The notes under the pieces: model-generated
What the model was told of the DNA's origin: nothing
The model's input: only the letters and a program-made list of their open reading frames with translations
The model's database searches: none
Translations under genes and position numbers: made by a program
Assembly (NCBI GenBank): GCA_047967505.1
Contig: CM106540.1
Strand: one strand, 5' to 3'
Source of the DNA: Dipteris shenzhenensis
Lineage: Eukaryota; Polypodiophyta; Polypodiopsida; Gleicheniales
Length of the DNA: 64,000 bases
Part shown: one piece after another, positions 12,065 through 23,909 of the stretch
Layout: each line of letters begins with the position of its first letter
Numbering within the stretch: position 1 is the stretch's first letter

Positions 12065-12134
12065 TGGTATCAGAGCTTGGGCTCTAGCAAGAAGATTTGG
12101 TAGTGTGTTTCTGTTTGTGAGCAAATTGTGAGAG

Positions 12135-13120
12135 ATGGCCCAGCCTGCAAGACTGCGAATCCTACCATTTGGCAAAAGCAGAAAGTTGGACGGCACTAAC
12201 TATCCACTCTAGAAGTTCAAGATGAAGACCATCCTAAGCACATACGAGCTTTGGGATACTACTACTAGGGTGGACGTGAAGCCAGTTGCGACACCGAATC
12301 CAACAAATGTAGGACAACAGATAGTACCAACTGTGGATGAGATTCTCGCGTGGACAAGAAGAAATGCAGATGCGCTGTGTTCTATTGTCCACAGTGTAAG
12401 TGATTCTATCATGGCATTAATTCAACATGTCACCACAGTGGAGGACGCATGGACGGTCTTGAAAAATTAGTACGAGACCACGAATCAAACATGGATTTAG
12501 AATCTGGAGACTCAACTTGCAAACGAGAAACTGTTTGAATCTGAAACGGCAGAGAAGTTCATCACTAGGGTGAAGAATCTGTGTGATCAGATGACTGCGA
12601 TTGGCATCACCATCACCAGCGAGAATCTAGCACGAAGGTGCATATGGATTCTCCCACCAAAGTACGATGGTCTTGTTACGGCACTGAATACGCAGAACAG
12701 AAATCCACCCCTCAACTTTGAGGATTTCAGCATGATGCTTCTGGAGGAGGAGATCTGTTAAAAGATGAGGACTGGATTTGGCTTTCTCGGCTAGATCAAA
12801 GAAAGGTAAGGGTAAGGACTGTGGTAACCCATCTTCTTCTGATGATAAAAAGAGAAAGAAGAAGATCAAGTGCTTCTATTGCAACAAGGTAGGGCACAAG
12901 CAGAATGAGTGTCGGAAGAAGATTGCAGATGAGAAGAACGGAGTAAAGAAAGAGTCCAGCAACAGCAGGCAGGCAGTACCAGTAGAGCTGTTCATAGCAA
13001 TTGAGGAGATTTACATGGAGGCAGTTCATGCACCTGTGGATGAACCTTGGATTATTGACAATGGTGCATCGCGCCACATGACCAGTTAGAAGAATTGGTA
13101 TACCTCTCTACATTCGGTAG
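12135..13120 (+). pseudogene. Copia C gag and protease
   Basis: Starts at the ATG at 12135 (MAQPARLRILPFG), 59 bp after the primer site. Stops include TAG at NYPL*KFK (12209 region), KN*YETTNQTW and another near 12500, several readable as TGG or CAG changed to TAG. Downstream are VKNLCDQM and ENLARRCIWILPPKYDG (a gag UBN2-like segment), the CCHC knuckle CFYCNKVGHKQNEC near 12870-12910, and the protease motif WIIDNGASRHMTS, in which the usual D-S-G is D-N-G. That substitution suggests loss of proteolysis. Confidence 0.85.
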
Positions 13121-13131
13121 GGAATGACATC

Positions 13132-14594
13132 TTGGTAGCAGTCGGCAATGATGCAAAATGTCTAGCAAAAGGAAAGGGTATGATTGCTCTCAAGTTAGAT
13201 GGAGTTGTAAAACTGTTGTCCGATGTTCTTTATGTGCCAGATATCAAGAGGAACTTGTTGTCTGTTTCTGTGATCATGGATCGGGACCTCAAAGTTCACT
13301 TTAATAAGAATGGCACACAGATTTTGGATCTTCAAGGGAAGGTCATTGGTAAAGGTACACGGTGCAACAACATCTACGAACTCTTATCTTTCAGTGTTCG
13401 AGCCAATGTGAGCAACACTAAGCTATGGCATGAGAGGTTTGGTCATCTAAACCTTAGTTCTTTAAAGGAGATGCATAAAAGTGGAATGATTGCAAACCTA
13501 CCAGAAATTACAAATCTACCCGATGTATGTAAAGCTTGCATGATCAGCAAGTAGCATCGGTAGCCCTTTCCTAAAGAGGCCACTAGGGCAAAGGCTCCTC
13601 TAGAGCTCGTTCACACGGACCTCTCTGGAAAGATGGAGATCGATGGAAGCTTTGGGTGGTTCCTACTACTTCATCACACTGATCGATGACTACAGTAGAA
13701 GGATATGGATATACTTCCTGAAGACTAAAGATGAGGCTTTTAGTAAGTTCAATGAATGGCATGTAATGGTCGAGAAAGAAATAGGGAGGAAGGTGAAGAA
13801 GTTGAGATCAGACAGAGGTGGAGAGTTCACATCAAGTGAATTTGAAAGTTACTGCAAAAGTCACAGGATCAAGAGGCAGAAACCCCCGCCACATACACCA
13901 CAGCAAAATGGAGTAGCAGAGCGCAAGATGCGCATCATCTGTGAAATGGGCAGGAGTATGATGAAAGGGAAAGATTTGCCAAAGTCTTTTCGGGCTGAAG
14001 CATGTAACACGGCAGTTTACAATTCTGAATCATAGCTACACGAAGGCTATGAACGGTGGGATGACTCCACTGCAAGCCTATTCTGGTAAGAAACCTTCAG
14101 CTGCACATTTCAGAGTTTTTGGATGTGACTGTTTTATGCATGTCCCTGATGCTAACAAGACCAAATAGGAACCGAAGGGCCAGAAGTGTATTTTCTTGGG
14201 CTACAGTGATGAGGTGAAGGGTTATCGTCTCTATAATCCTGTTACCAAGAAGGTAATAGTAAGTCGTGTTGTGGTCTTCTCAAAACAACTGCATCAATTA
14301 GAGGAGGATGCTTCCTTCCCAGACAACCAAGACCAGGATATCCATCTAGTACAACCACCAACAGCAAACCGAACTCCCCCAATGGTGCTTGGGAGGATTC
14401 AAGAAAAAGAAGAGCCCGCAGAACCACAATGGCAACGGCCATTCCCGAAGTGGGTAAAGCAGCTTTTGGATGGTAGAGAATCTCTAGCCATTGAAGAGGA
14501 ACAATCCGAACACCATCGGTCCAAGAGAGGAGCAAATAAGGGTGTAGGAACACTTGGTCAACTATGCTTTGATGACAATGGTGATTCGTGCTGA
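13132..14594 (+). pseudogene. Copia C integrase
   Basis: 13132-13554 holds the pre-integrase module with LWHERFGHLNLSSLKEMH and CKACMISK. 13643-14035 holds the catalytic core with LIDDYSRRIWIYF, KLRSDRGGEF and PQQNGVAERK, so the D-D-E residues are all visible. 14196-14594 is the C-terminal part with KGYRLYNPVTKKVIVSRVVV. Frameshifts near 13560-13640 and stops near 14036 and 14166 split the frame. Integration was its role; it is now disrupted. Confidence 0.88.
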
Positions 14595-16135
14595 AGAACC
14601 CAAGTGTCTTAAAGAGGCACAAGGTGATCATAGGTGGATGGAGGCTATGCAAACGGAGTATGGCTCCATAATGAAGAACAACTCTTGGGACCTTGTGGAT
14701 TAACCACCAAAACGCAAGGTAATCGGCACCAAGTGGGTGTACAAGACCAAGTACAAGTCCAACGGCACGTTGGATAAGTACAAGGCTCGGCTTGTGGAAA
14801 AAGGATTCGCACAGGTACATGGTTTTGATTATCAAGATACTTTTGCTCCCACAGCTCGACTAACCACAATTCTTAGTGTTTTGGCTTTAGCAGCACAGGA
14901 AAGTTGGCCTGTGTTTCAAATGGATGTAAAATCTGCCTTTCTGAATGGAGATCTCAAGGAGGAGGTATACGTGGAACAACCACCAGGATTTTTGATCCCC
15001 GGTTCATGATCCTTAGTTCAAAAGGTAAAGTCTATAAACTGAAGAAGGTACTTTACGGGCTGAAAGAGGCCCCATGAGCGTGGTACTAGCAGATTTATGC
15101 CTACTTTCTATAAAACAGGTTCAAGAGGAGCCCATCTAATGCAAATTTGTATATCTATAGAGAAGGAGGCAGGTGTATGATCGTGGCCCTTTATGTGGAT
15201 GACCTTGTCATAACCGGGAGCCATGAAGAGAAGATTTCGCAGACAAAGCAGTTGCTAGGAAGAGAGTTTGAAATGATAGACCTCGGACTAATGCATTTGT
15301 ATTTGGGGATTGAAGTTTGGCAAGAGCCAAAACAGATATTCATTTCACAGCTGAAGTATGCTGGAGAGATACTGAAGGCATTTCGCATGGCTGAGTGCAA
15401 GACAGTTGGCACCCCTATGGAGGTTGACGTGAAGCTCTCAAATGAGGATTCATCACCACTGGTGGACGAAGAAAAGTATAGAAGGCTTGTGGGCAGTTTG
15501 ATTTACTTGTGCAACATGCGATCGGACATCAGTTTTGCGACTGGTATACTAAGCAAGTTTTCCAATAAGCCCCGGGAGAACTATTGGAGGGCAGGGATGC
15601 GGGTGCTGAAATACATCAAAGGCACACTTGATTATGGCATCACCTATACCAAGGGCAACATCTTGACCGGATTCTGTGACTTGAATTGTGGACAGGAGAC
15701 ATGGACAGTAGGAGATCAGTGACAGGTTACTATTTTTTACTTGGATCTAGAGCTGTGTCATGGGTTAGCAAGAAGCAACCTACAGTTACTCTTTCTTCTA
15801 CCGAGGCTGAGTACAAATCAACATGTTTTACTTCTTGTGAGGTAGTGTGGTTAAGGAGGATTTTAGGGGACATGGGTGCAGTGCAGAACAAGCCTACACA
15901 GTTATCATGTGACAATCAAAGTTGCATGGCAATTGCAGAGAACCCTATGTTCCACGCTCGCACAAAACACATTGAGATTCAATATCACTTTGAATGCAAG
16001 CTCATCATGGATGGAGAGGTTGACTTGGTGTACTGTCTAACTACAGAGAATGTTGTGGACATCTTCACAAAGGCTCTTGGAAGAGACTTGCTAGAGAGGC
16101 ATCTTCATCGACTTGGCATTGGGCCGAAAAAGTAA
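14595..16135 (+). pseudogene. Copia C reverse transcriptase and RNase H
   Basis: RT motifs in order: KWVYKTKYKSNG-like MYKTKYKSNGTLDKYKARLV, FQMDVKSAFLNGDLKEEVYV, then after a frameshift near 15005 the polymerase box MIVALYVDDLVITGS, intact here. The connection region contains RLVGSLIYLCNMRSDISFA. RNase H spans 15660-16135 with [57 protein letters not shown] and [11 protein letters not shown]. The final stop is at 16133-16135, about 30 bp before the 3' LTR. Frameshifts near 15005-15147 and 15700 disrupt it. Confidence 0.88.
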
Positions 16136-16166
16136 GTTCACTTGCAGGTGGACATTGAGGGGGGGG

Positions 16167-16855
16167 TGTTAGATATCAATGCTCCACTCTCGTGTAACTA
16201 CGCGGGAACCAACTAACTCTACTTGTAAGCCCCCCATATGAGGAGAAGGCATTTGAGTAGCTCGGTTATCCGATAGGTCCTGATTTGGACACCAGATGGG
16301 GGCCATGTGTGGCCTGATGGCTGGACAGCTTCAGATAGAGTTGGCACACTACCAACTCGGCTACATGCAAGTGTGGGAAGGCATCCCATAACTGACTGCA
16401 CTGAGGGTAGATGGAGCATTTCCTGAGGCAGCCCACTCTCGAGTTGCGGGGCATGTTTGGAGCCCCAGATGATCCTGGATGGCTCTATTTTACACCACGG
16501 TTTTATCGTGTGGTCGGTGGCCTATTTCGAGACCAAGGCTGTTTTGGGAGGACTAGGTCGGCCACCCAATTGGGTCTAACTGACTATGACTGGTGGCTAT
16601 ATAAGAGCAAGCTCATGAAGCCCATATTCATCACTGGCTATAGCAACCTTGATTTCTTAGCATCCAGCCTCCGTCCTCTACTGTTTCTAGCATGCTATCG
16701 AAGCTTCTCACACAGGAGCGCATGACTAGGAGGCAGTGCCATCTATTGTATCAGTTTTACAGTAATCACATTTTTTATTCTCCATACTATCTACTTTTCT
16801 CTCTTGCATACGAGATCTTGTTATCTATTGAGCACAGACGTATTGTTTTCTTATA
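16167..16855 (+). repeat. 3' LTR of Copia C
   Basis: 689 bp starting tgttagatatc directly after a run of g (16159-16166) that ends the polypurine tract, and ending ttata. The terminal CA seen in the 5' copy has decayed to TA. Confidence 0.88.
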
Positions 16856-18917
16856 GGATGATCATGAGATAAGATTACAAATATTCAGGCCATTACCTAT
16901 GAGGACAAGCCTACCATTGGTGATGCTGATTTTGATGAGCACAGGAGGGCAAGTAGTCATGGGCTCAATGTATTTGTAGATATCCACATTACTTTGAATA
17001 TTAAAATAGATAGTTTATAAAGGGTTGATCTCATTAAAAAATTCATGTTTTTGAATATATTACTATATCCTATAGTCTTCAAGATGCATGCTTCACATGC
17101 AACATAACACTTGTAATGCTTTAATGGTCTCACTACAAATTACTAGTCTATAATTTTTTGGTCTCATGTTCGATTTTGCAATGTGTACTTTGCCAAATTC
17201 TGATGAGCAATGCCTAAGTTATGGATCATGGAAGATACCTATATACAAAAAATTCCATGAACCTCACCAAACAGTCTCTACAGCCAAGCAAATAATGACC
17301 CATCCATAATCTGCTCTAAGTGAGTTTATCATAGTTGTTGCTACTATAAGTGCCATGCATGTTTATGTCTGGCTACCACCTATGTATGAAGGGCCTCAAT
17401 CCGGTTTTGTTGATTTTTCTCTTCATGCTCGGTGGCATGGAAATAAGCTATATAACTATCCTCTGATTCTGCACATCGGCACTCTAAGTTTTCTACAGGA
17501 TCTTTTTGAGAGGCACATTCTACCTATACTAAAGAGAAAAATGATTCCTAAGTTCTTGCTATTCTTGTAGTTAGCTTGGCCTTGTTCATTGAGCTATTCG
17601 CCCACAACTTGGAGGGAGATGGTCCATGCATGTTCGGTGGCCAATTCATATGCTAATCCATTTTTTCCAATTCTTGTGAGGAGGAGGTCAGATGATGTGA
17701 CCACTTGAGTTTTTGGTACCACTTGAAGACATTTATCAATGCTTGCTTGATGTTGACCAGATACTCTATGAAATTTTCCTCCATTCGTTCTACCTTTTGT
17801 GTATCCTTGGAATGGAGCTTCTTATACTATTGTGCAAATTGTTAGCCTTGCAAGGAGAAAGGGGCTAAGGATTCTAACTAGTCGATATAATTTGTATTGG
17901 AAGATTTTTCTTTAGCAGCAAATACATCCCCTCTATGTGCCCATGGAGCAACAATGGTCTTGGGGCCACTTCAGGGAGCTACAAAAGAAGGATCCAAACA
18001 TTATATACAACTTTCCTAGGTACAAATTCCCCAAGGAGTTGACTCAAGAAGGATTTTGCAGTCATTCAATGAACCCTGGGACAAGTTTTCCCTTCAATGT
18101 TTGCAGCAAGTTGCACTACTAATTTTCTACACTCAAAGGGCGATGGGTGTTGGGGATAGGAAAATTGTTTAGCTTTAATACATCGCTCAGCTTGGTACTC
18201 ATTGGTGAAGCTGTCTTGATGTGTGGCTCTTGTAGAGTGTGTTGTTGGGAGAAAAACTTGGTGGTTGGAGGAGTTTTCCATTGCACAACACAAGTAGCAT
18301 TTTGGCTACTATACTTATCATTGCCATGTCTTCAATGATTTCAAGAGAAGCAAACAAAGGTTGCACGATAGGAATAGATTTTGGATCGAGGAAACCAATG
18401 GCACGGTATTGAAACAACAACGGAAGATACTTTTGCAATGTTTGCAAAGGGAGAAACAATGAGAAGAAATAAGACTCCTTGTAGAGCAGCAACAAGAAGG
18501 ATTTGCAAATGCATGCATTCGATCATTGGCATTGGAGTGAAGAACATGGCCTATGGTGACACGATTGATGGGAGCATTCGAGAAGCAACATTAGGCCATT
18601 CAGGTGAATATTAGTCTCAAGTCTTCACAAGACTTAGCGTGCACCATAAAGTTTGTAGAGTAACAACCCTAATAACACCTCTAGAGATGCACGCCCAAGA
18701 GATGATGCTCTCTAATGTGATAAATGGCCTAAAAAAAGTGAAAGAGGTGCATAGCTTAGATCAACTAGCTGCAAAGAGGGTGACATTAGCTTTGTTAGTG
18801 TCTCTTAAAACAAAGGAGAAATGCCTTGGGTGCACAATGTCAAAGATGTTGTAAATAACAAGGACCAATGTGGCTCTAGAGATTGAACATAGAGAGGAAG
18901 CAATGCATGATGATCCC
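16856..18917. other. Non-coding, nothing recognised
   Basis: About 2 kb between the end of Copia C and the B2 fragment. Short open stretches occur on both strands but none shows a recognisable domain or consistent coding frame. It may be decayed retroelement gag, but no motif supports that. Confidence 0.35.
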
Positions 18918-18994
18918 GATCCAAAGAGGGAGAGCCAACAGAGAGCCACACAAGTTTTGGTGCATGTAGAATACCCTAATCTTCTATGTCATCC

Positions 18995-18997
<3 letters not shown>

Positions 18998-19032
<35 letters not shown>
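18998..19032. repeat. (TG)n microsatellite within Copia B2 LTR
   Basis: Uninterrupted TG dinucleotides in the LTR-like end of B2. B1 has gcatttatatatgcatttg-like sequence at the same place, so the expansion is specific to B2. Confidence 0.9.
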
Positions 19033-19035
<3 letters not shown>

Positions 19036-19329
19036 AGTATTGTACATAACCAAGGTTAAGACATAGTGGCCTATAATCTCCACAACCTCCCACTGAAAGG
19101 CCAATGTGCCTTTAAGAGAGAACAGCCCGTGAGCATACTATCGAATTCCTATCAATACTCAAACCACTGACTAGGTAGATTCTTCATTAGAATATCTACA
19201 AGGTTATAATTTGTATGAACCTTGTCAAGCTCTATGCACTTGTCCTTAAGTACCCCCATGATGAAATGGTACCTGACCTCATTGTGTTTGGTCTTTGCAT
19301 GGAGAACTAGATTCCATGCTACATGAATA

Positions 19330-19560
19330 CTCAAGGGGTTCACCTTCCAAAATTTTAGCATACCACGTGCATTCAAAAGGAGGGATTTTAAATCCTAGTT
19401 TTGGAAAAAATTTCATATGATTACAATAACAAGAGGGGTCTCTTAATTAAACTTTAGAAAAAAACCCGTTAGTTCGTAAGTAAAGAGGGGTAGTTTTATT
19501 GGGGAAAACTTTTTAATTGAGCGGTTTTTTTAATACCCCTTGAGCTCACATGATACCTAG
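19330..19560. mobile_element. CTCGGGGG-type MITE copy 1, right end lost
   Basis: Begins ctcaaggggttcacc and shares the internal layout of the complete copy at 42033-42290: accacgtgcattcaa near the left, aataccccttgagctcacatgatacc near the right. The complete copy ends ccccctgag plus a target duplication; here the right end degenerates into the Copia B2 sequence, so this copy is truncated. It is absent from the equivalent position of Copia B1. Confidence 0.7.
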
Positions 19561-20169
19561 CATTTCTTAGATCCCTAAATCTCCCACTAGTCGAGCAAGC
19601 CATATAGCCTCCTTGCAACCCTCTGTGGCTACAACATACTCGGCCTCTTTGGTAGACAAAGCAATGCACTTATGTGCATGAGACATCCACAACACTGTGC
19701 ACCACTTGCAAAGGTGAACACATAACCAGAAGTGGATCTCTTGCTATCCACATGCCCTGCATAGTATGAATATGTGTACCCAAATATAGGCATCTCTCCT
19801 CTGCCAAAGCAGATGCACATCTCCTTGGTACCCTTCATGTACCTAATGATGCACTTAACTTCCTCCCAATTCCTCTTGCTTGGATTAGCCATATACCGAC
19901 TAACAAGTCCCACTGCAAATGCAATGTCTGCTCTAGTAGCTATTTTATCATACATAAGACTCCCAACCACTGATGCATAAGGGACCTTGGCCATCATGGC
20001 TCTCTCCTCATCTGATTTGGGTCTATTTGTCTTACTCAGTTTCACAAATGGAGGCAATGGAGTACTTAATTCCTTCCCCCCCTCCATATTAAAACACTTC
20101 AACACTTTTGTACAATAATCCTTCTATGAGATCCAAAGGAGTTTCCTACTCCAATCACGCATGATGTGC

Positions 20170-20860
20170 ATGACAAAATATGAAGAGAGGAGAGGAGAAG
20201 AGTGGAGATGAGGAGAGAGGGAACAGCTAGAGAGCACACCACAAATGACTAACTATACACTAGATTTAGTTGAAAAAATAGAATATATACAAACCCATTT
20301 AGGGTTAGGGTTAGGGGATATAAACCTTTCCTTTATAGCACTCTATAAGGTTAGTGCTATGCACATATGATCAGATGATGGTGCTATGCATACATGATCA
20401 CATGATGTTGAGCGTGAACTCTCAACACCTTCCCTCAAGATCAACATCATGAAATAGGCCTTCCCTCAAGATGATGATTTTGGGGAATTGAAGAAGGACT
20501 GAGCATTGGTTGGGGGATATAATCCTTTCCTTTATAGCACTCTATAAGGTTAGTGCTATGCACATATGATCACATGATGGTGCTATGCATCCGTGATCAC
20601 ATGATGTTGATCGTGACCTCTCAAGACCTTCCCTCCAGATCAACATCATGAAGTAGGCCTTCCCTTGAGATGATGATTCTAGGGAATCGAAGAAGGATTG
20701 AGCATTACATTCCATCACACCCCTTTAATGGGAATGTCCTTCCTCTGGGTCAAACCAAGAGCTAGTCGGTGTTTCTCGAATGGCTCTTTACCGAGTGATT
20801 TAGTAAAGATGTCTACAACATTCTCTTTGCTATCACAGTTATCTTAAAGTGTTCTCAGAT
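20170..20860 (-). mobile_element. Copia E fragment: RNase H tail and duplicated 3' end
   Basis: The minus strand from about 20846 to the TGA at 20717-20715 reads [20 protein letters not shown] and HRLALGL, the end of a Copia RNase H domain. It is followed by ggagggaaggt polypurine tracts and an LTR start at 20427 (TGTTGAGAG). The segment 20514-20712 repeats 20305-20513, so the tract and LTR start are present twice. The far LTR end is not defined. gggttagggttaggg lies at 20304-20320 inside the LTR-like part. Confidence 0.7.
20305..20712. repeat. Tandem duplication of ~205 bp
   Basis: Two imperfect copies, each starting ggggatataa and ending near gaagga(c/t)tgagcatt. Shared features include the words ctctataaggttagtgctatg and gatcacatgatg. 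The duplicated piece covers the 3' LTR start and polypurine tract of Copia E. Confidence 0.88.
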
Positions 20861-21471
20861 AGAATAGGAGCATTATAAAGGTTTTAGGGTATGCCATATA
20901 TTGCTATAGTAGGTGGTTCATTCAGTCTCAAAGTTTCACGCTAGATTTCAAAATCGGCTCTAAGTTGTCTATGCACTGCACTTAAAAGGTGAGAGAGTTC
21001 ATTGAGCGGGGCCTTCTCATTCTTCTTTGATACAACCAGACATGTCCACCTCTCAAGGGTGTTGCTTCATCTTTTAGCTGAGGTGGGTAGTCTTATTTGT
21101 CAGCATGTTGGAGCTCTAGCAAAGATAATGTGTGAGCAATGACTTCCATACATGGAAATCATAGAAAGAATCACAAATACATGGGATGATGTCACAAGAA
21201 TCTTGTGAAACAAAATACTAATCTTGAGGCCCAACAGAAATCAATGATGCTTTGTCAAAGTTATAGTCACAACGGGGGCTCAAACTTTGTAATATATAAG
21301 GTTCGTGGCATTTGGCATTTTGCTACTTTGCTCTCATCCACCCCTGCTTTCCTACTTTGCTGCATGCACCCTCCTCTAGCTTTCTTTTTCCCCTGCTCTA
21401 CTTTGCTCCATGCTCCCTTCTCCAAATCTCATCTTTCATCGACTCCCCTACTCGTCCGCCCTAGTGCTCAC
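20861..21471. other. Non-coding, nothing recognised
   Basis: About 600 bp between Copia E and Copia A2. A C/T-rich stretch (21330-21470) precedes the A2 insertion site. No gene, RNA or element boundary was recognised. Confidence 0.35.
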
Positions 21472-21825
21472 TGTTGAGATATCGAGCTCCAACTCGTGAT
21501 ATGCTAGGGTGACCGTTGTGCATTTATGTCACCAACTTGTTAGCTGCAGATGTAGTTGGTACACCGCCCATGAATAACGGCTGGATGATAGCTATCTTTA
21601 TGTACTCTAGTTAGTGGCTCAGTTAGTATGCCACCTTAGTTAGGTGAGTTTGGTTTGAGACCCATATATAGGGTTCACCTATTCTTTTGTACTTAGAGTT
21701 ATTTTGTCTTTCACAACTAAGAAGAGGAAAACTATTTTCAGCCTCCACCTTTGTGTATATTCCCCCATTGTGTATGTGAGAAAGCTGCAAGTGAGACTCC
21801 TTCCTTCTCTCCCACTCTCTTCACA
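21472..21825 (+). repeat. 5' LTR of Copia A2
   Basis: 354 bp, starting tgttgagatatcgag and ending tcttcaca, directly before the primer site. Nearly the same length as both A1 LTRs. Confidence 0.93.
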
Positions 21826-22214
21826 TGGTATCAGAGCTCGATTCGTGGTAAGGAGCTCAAGAAAGCAAACCAAGTTCGCGGTGTCCTAGTAAGAGGATCA
21901 GTGTTTCTTTCCTTTTTTTTTTGAGTTTGGGAGCAAATCTCTGCAGGTAGCACAGCCAAAAAGTGCAAGAGTGCACTGTCTCAGATTGGGACGCCCTTCA
22001 AAGTGTGGCGAGAGGGCAGTATATGCTATGGGAGTGTGCCTGTGCGTAGAGATATTGGGAGTGACATAATCATTCCTATTGCATGTTGATGTATAATTGT
22101 CACTAAGAAGTGACTGTGTGGTCAAATACCACTCTCATCAGTTTTGCAAATTCGCCCTTATGAGGCAGACGTTGTGTTTTTTTGCAGTGACAAAATATTT
22201 TGCAGTGTTCTGTA

Positions 22215-23378
22215 ATGGCATCTGATGCTCTTTCACAGATTGTCACTGAAAAGCTTGACAAGAACAACTTCCAAGCATGGAAGTTTAGAATGATGAATTT
22301 CCTTAAGGAAAAAGGCTATTGGGAGTTCATTACTAGAGCTGAACAAGAACCAGTTATTCCTAATGTTCCCAATCAACAGGAGTTGCAGGCATTTAAAGGC
22401 TAGCATGAGAGAGCCTGAAAAGTTATGTACTAGTTGTCTATTAGTATTTCAGATTCTATGATTGTGCATATTCAAGATGCAAGCACACCGAAGGAGGCGT
22501 GGGATACTTTGACAAAAATGTATAGCACAAATACGCAAGGCAAGAAAATGCAGCTCAAGCAGGAGTTGCATAATGTGCAGAGAGAAAATATGAGCATCAA
22601 TCACTACCACATGAAGGTGAAGAAGATTGCAGATGCACTTGCTTCTATTGTGTTGCCAGTGGAAGATGATGATTTAGTTTCTATGACCTTGAATGGTCTA
22701 GGAAAGGATTATGCACAATTTTGGGCATCCATTACCATCCGTGAGAATTTTCCTAATTTTGAGGACTTGATTGCTCTTCTAATTTTTGAAGAGCAGAGAA
22801 ATGGTGGTGCATCTTCTTCAGGAGGAACTTCAAAAGAAGCTGTCTTCTACTCAAATGTTGGAAGAGGTAGAGGTAGAGGTAGAGCATGCCGATTTGGATG
22901 CAGAAATCAGAATATGCAGCAAATTCAAGAAAACCAGTCCTATGGAGGAGGACATGGTAACTCTAGAGGCAGGGGGAGCCAAAGAGGTCGTGGTGGATGG
23001 CAAAGAGGCCAAAATGCAAACAAAAATGTTGAATGCTACTACTGTGGTAAAATGGGTCATATTATTAAAGACTGTTATAAAAAGCAGAATGATATCATGA
23101 TTGGAAAATTGCAGCAAGGCAATTATGCATCCTCTAGTAGACAGGGTGATGATAGAAATGAGCATCTGTTTATAGTGCAGCACATGACCAATTCTGTGAC
23201 AACTGTAGAAGAAAGCAATGATGTGTGGTATGTTGACTCAGGTGCATCAAACCACATGATAGGTCATGCAGAATGGATGCAAGATGCAAGGAAAATGGAA
23301 AGACCAGGATTTGTGGAGACTGGTGATGATACTACACATCCTATTGTGCAGATTGGTGAAATTCCTTTGTCTATGTAG
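22215..23378 (+). pseudogene. Copia A2 gag and protease
   Basis: Starts at the ATG at 22215 (MASDALSQIVTEKLDKNNF). Stops at KG*HERA*KVMY*LS fit changes from TGG, CGA and CAG. The last is shared with A1. From 22434 the frame is open through the UBN2-like gag region (DASTPKEAWDTLTKMYSTNT), the Gly/Arg-rich linker, the CCHC knuckle CYYCGKMGHIIKDC near 23035-23075 and protease motif VWYVDSGASNHMIGH near 23225-23270. A TAG after IPLSM (23376-23378) is also present in A1. Confidence 0.9.
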
Positions 23379-23909
23379 GATGGAAAATAGAAATACATGT
23401 TTGATGTATTTCATGTCCCGAATATCACCAAGAACCTAGTTTCTGTTGGTCAAATGGTTGAGCAGGGCTTGCAGGTCAGATCTAATCCTCATGGATGCTT
23501 TGTTGAGGATATGAAAAATAAAGGTCACTTGATAGCAAAAGGGAAGAAGAAGGGCAAGATGTTTACATTGGATGCGGATATGCCTGAATTGAGTGCAGCA
23601 ATGTTTGCACATGGGACCAGTGTAATTGCAGATATTGATATCTAGCATAAACACATTGGTCATGTTAATGTATAGCGACTTAAATTAATGCAGGCCCAAA
23701 ATATTATTACAGGATTGCCTAAGTTCAAGGTTGCAGAAATGCATAAGGTATGTGAAGCCTGTCAATTTGGAAAATAGGAAAGGAAACCATTTCCTAGACA
23801 TGTTCAAGAGAGTAAGAGGCCATTGGAATTAATCCACTCTGATTTGTGGACAACTAAAGTTGCATCTATTGGAAGCTGTCATTATTTTGTCACTTTTATT
23901 GATGACTTT
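23379..23909 (+). pseudogene. Copia A2 integrase N-terminal part
   Basis: Contains VPNITKNLVSVGQMVEQGLQ and then the zinc module HKHIGHVNV and KVCEACQFGK with both cysteines kept. Three codons that are TGG or CAG in A1 are TAG here (before HKHIGH, before RLKLMQ, and after QFGK). It reaches the first catalytic aspartate in FVTFIDDF and is then cut by unrelated DNA at about 23910. Confidence 0.88.

Larger units (their letters stand above)
11831..16855 (+). mobile_element. Copia retrotransposon C, truncated 5' LTR
   Basis: Plus-strand element with a partial 5' LTR (11831-12064), primer site at 12065-12076, gag-pol with many stops, a polypurine tract ending at 16166 and a complete 3' LTR (16167-16855). 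The 5' LTR keeps only its last ~234 bp of about 689. Its broken edge coincides with the broken edge of Copia B1, so both lost material at one junction. No target duplication can be defined. Confidence 0.9.
18918..20160 (-). mobile_element. Copia B2 fragment, split by a MITE
   Basis: 3' end of a second family B Copia on the minus strand. It has an LTR-like end (about 18918-19084, its interior expanded by a GT repeat), an RNase H tail (19152-19330, LHAKTKHNEVRYHFI and LVDILMKNLPSQ), a MITE-like insertion (about 19330-19560), then RT/RNase H (19561-20105, MLKCFNMEGGKELSTPLPPFVKLS, RSTSGYVFTFASG). It stops abruptly near 20160, so most of pol is missing. Confidence 0.8.
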
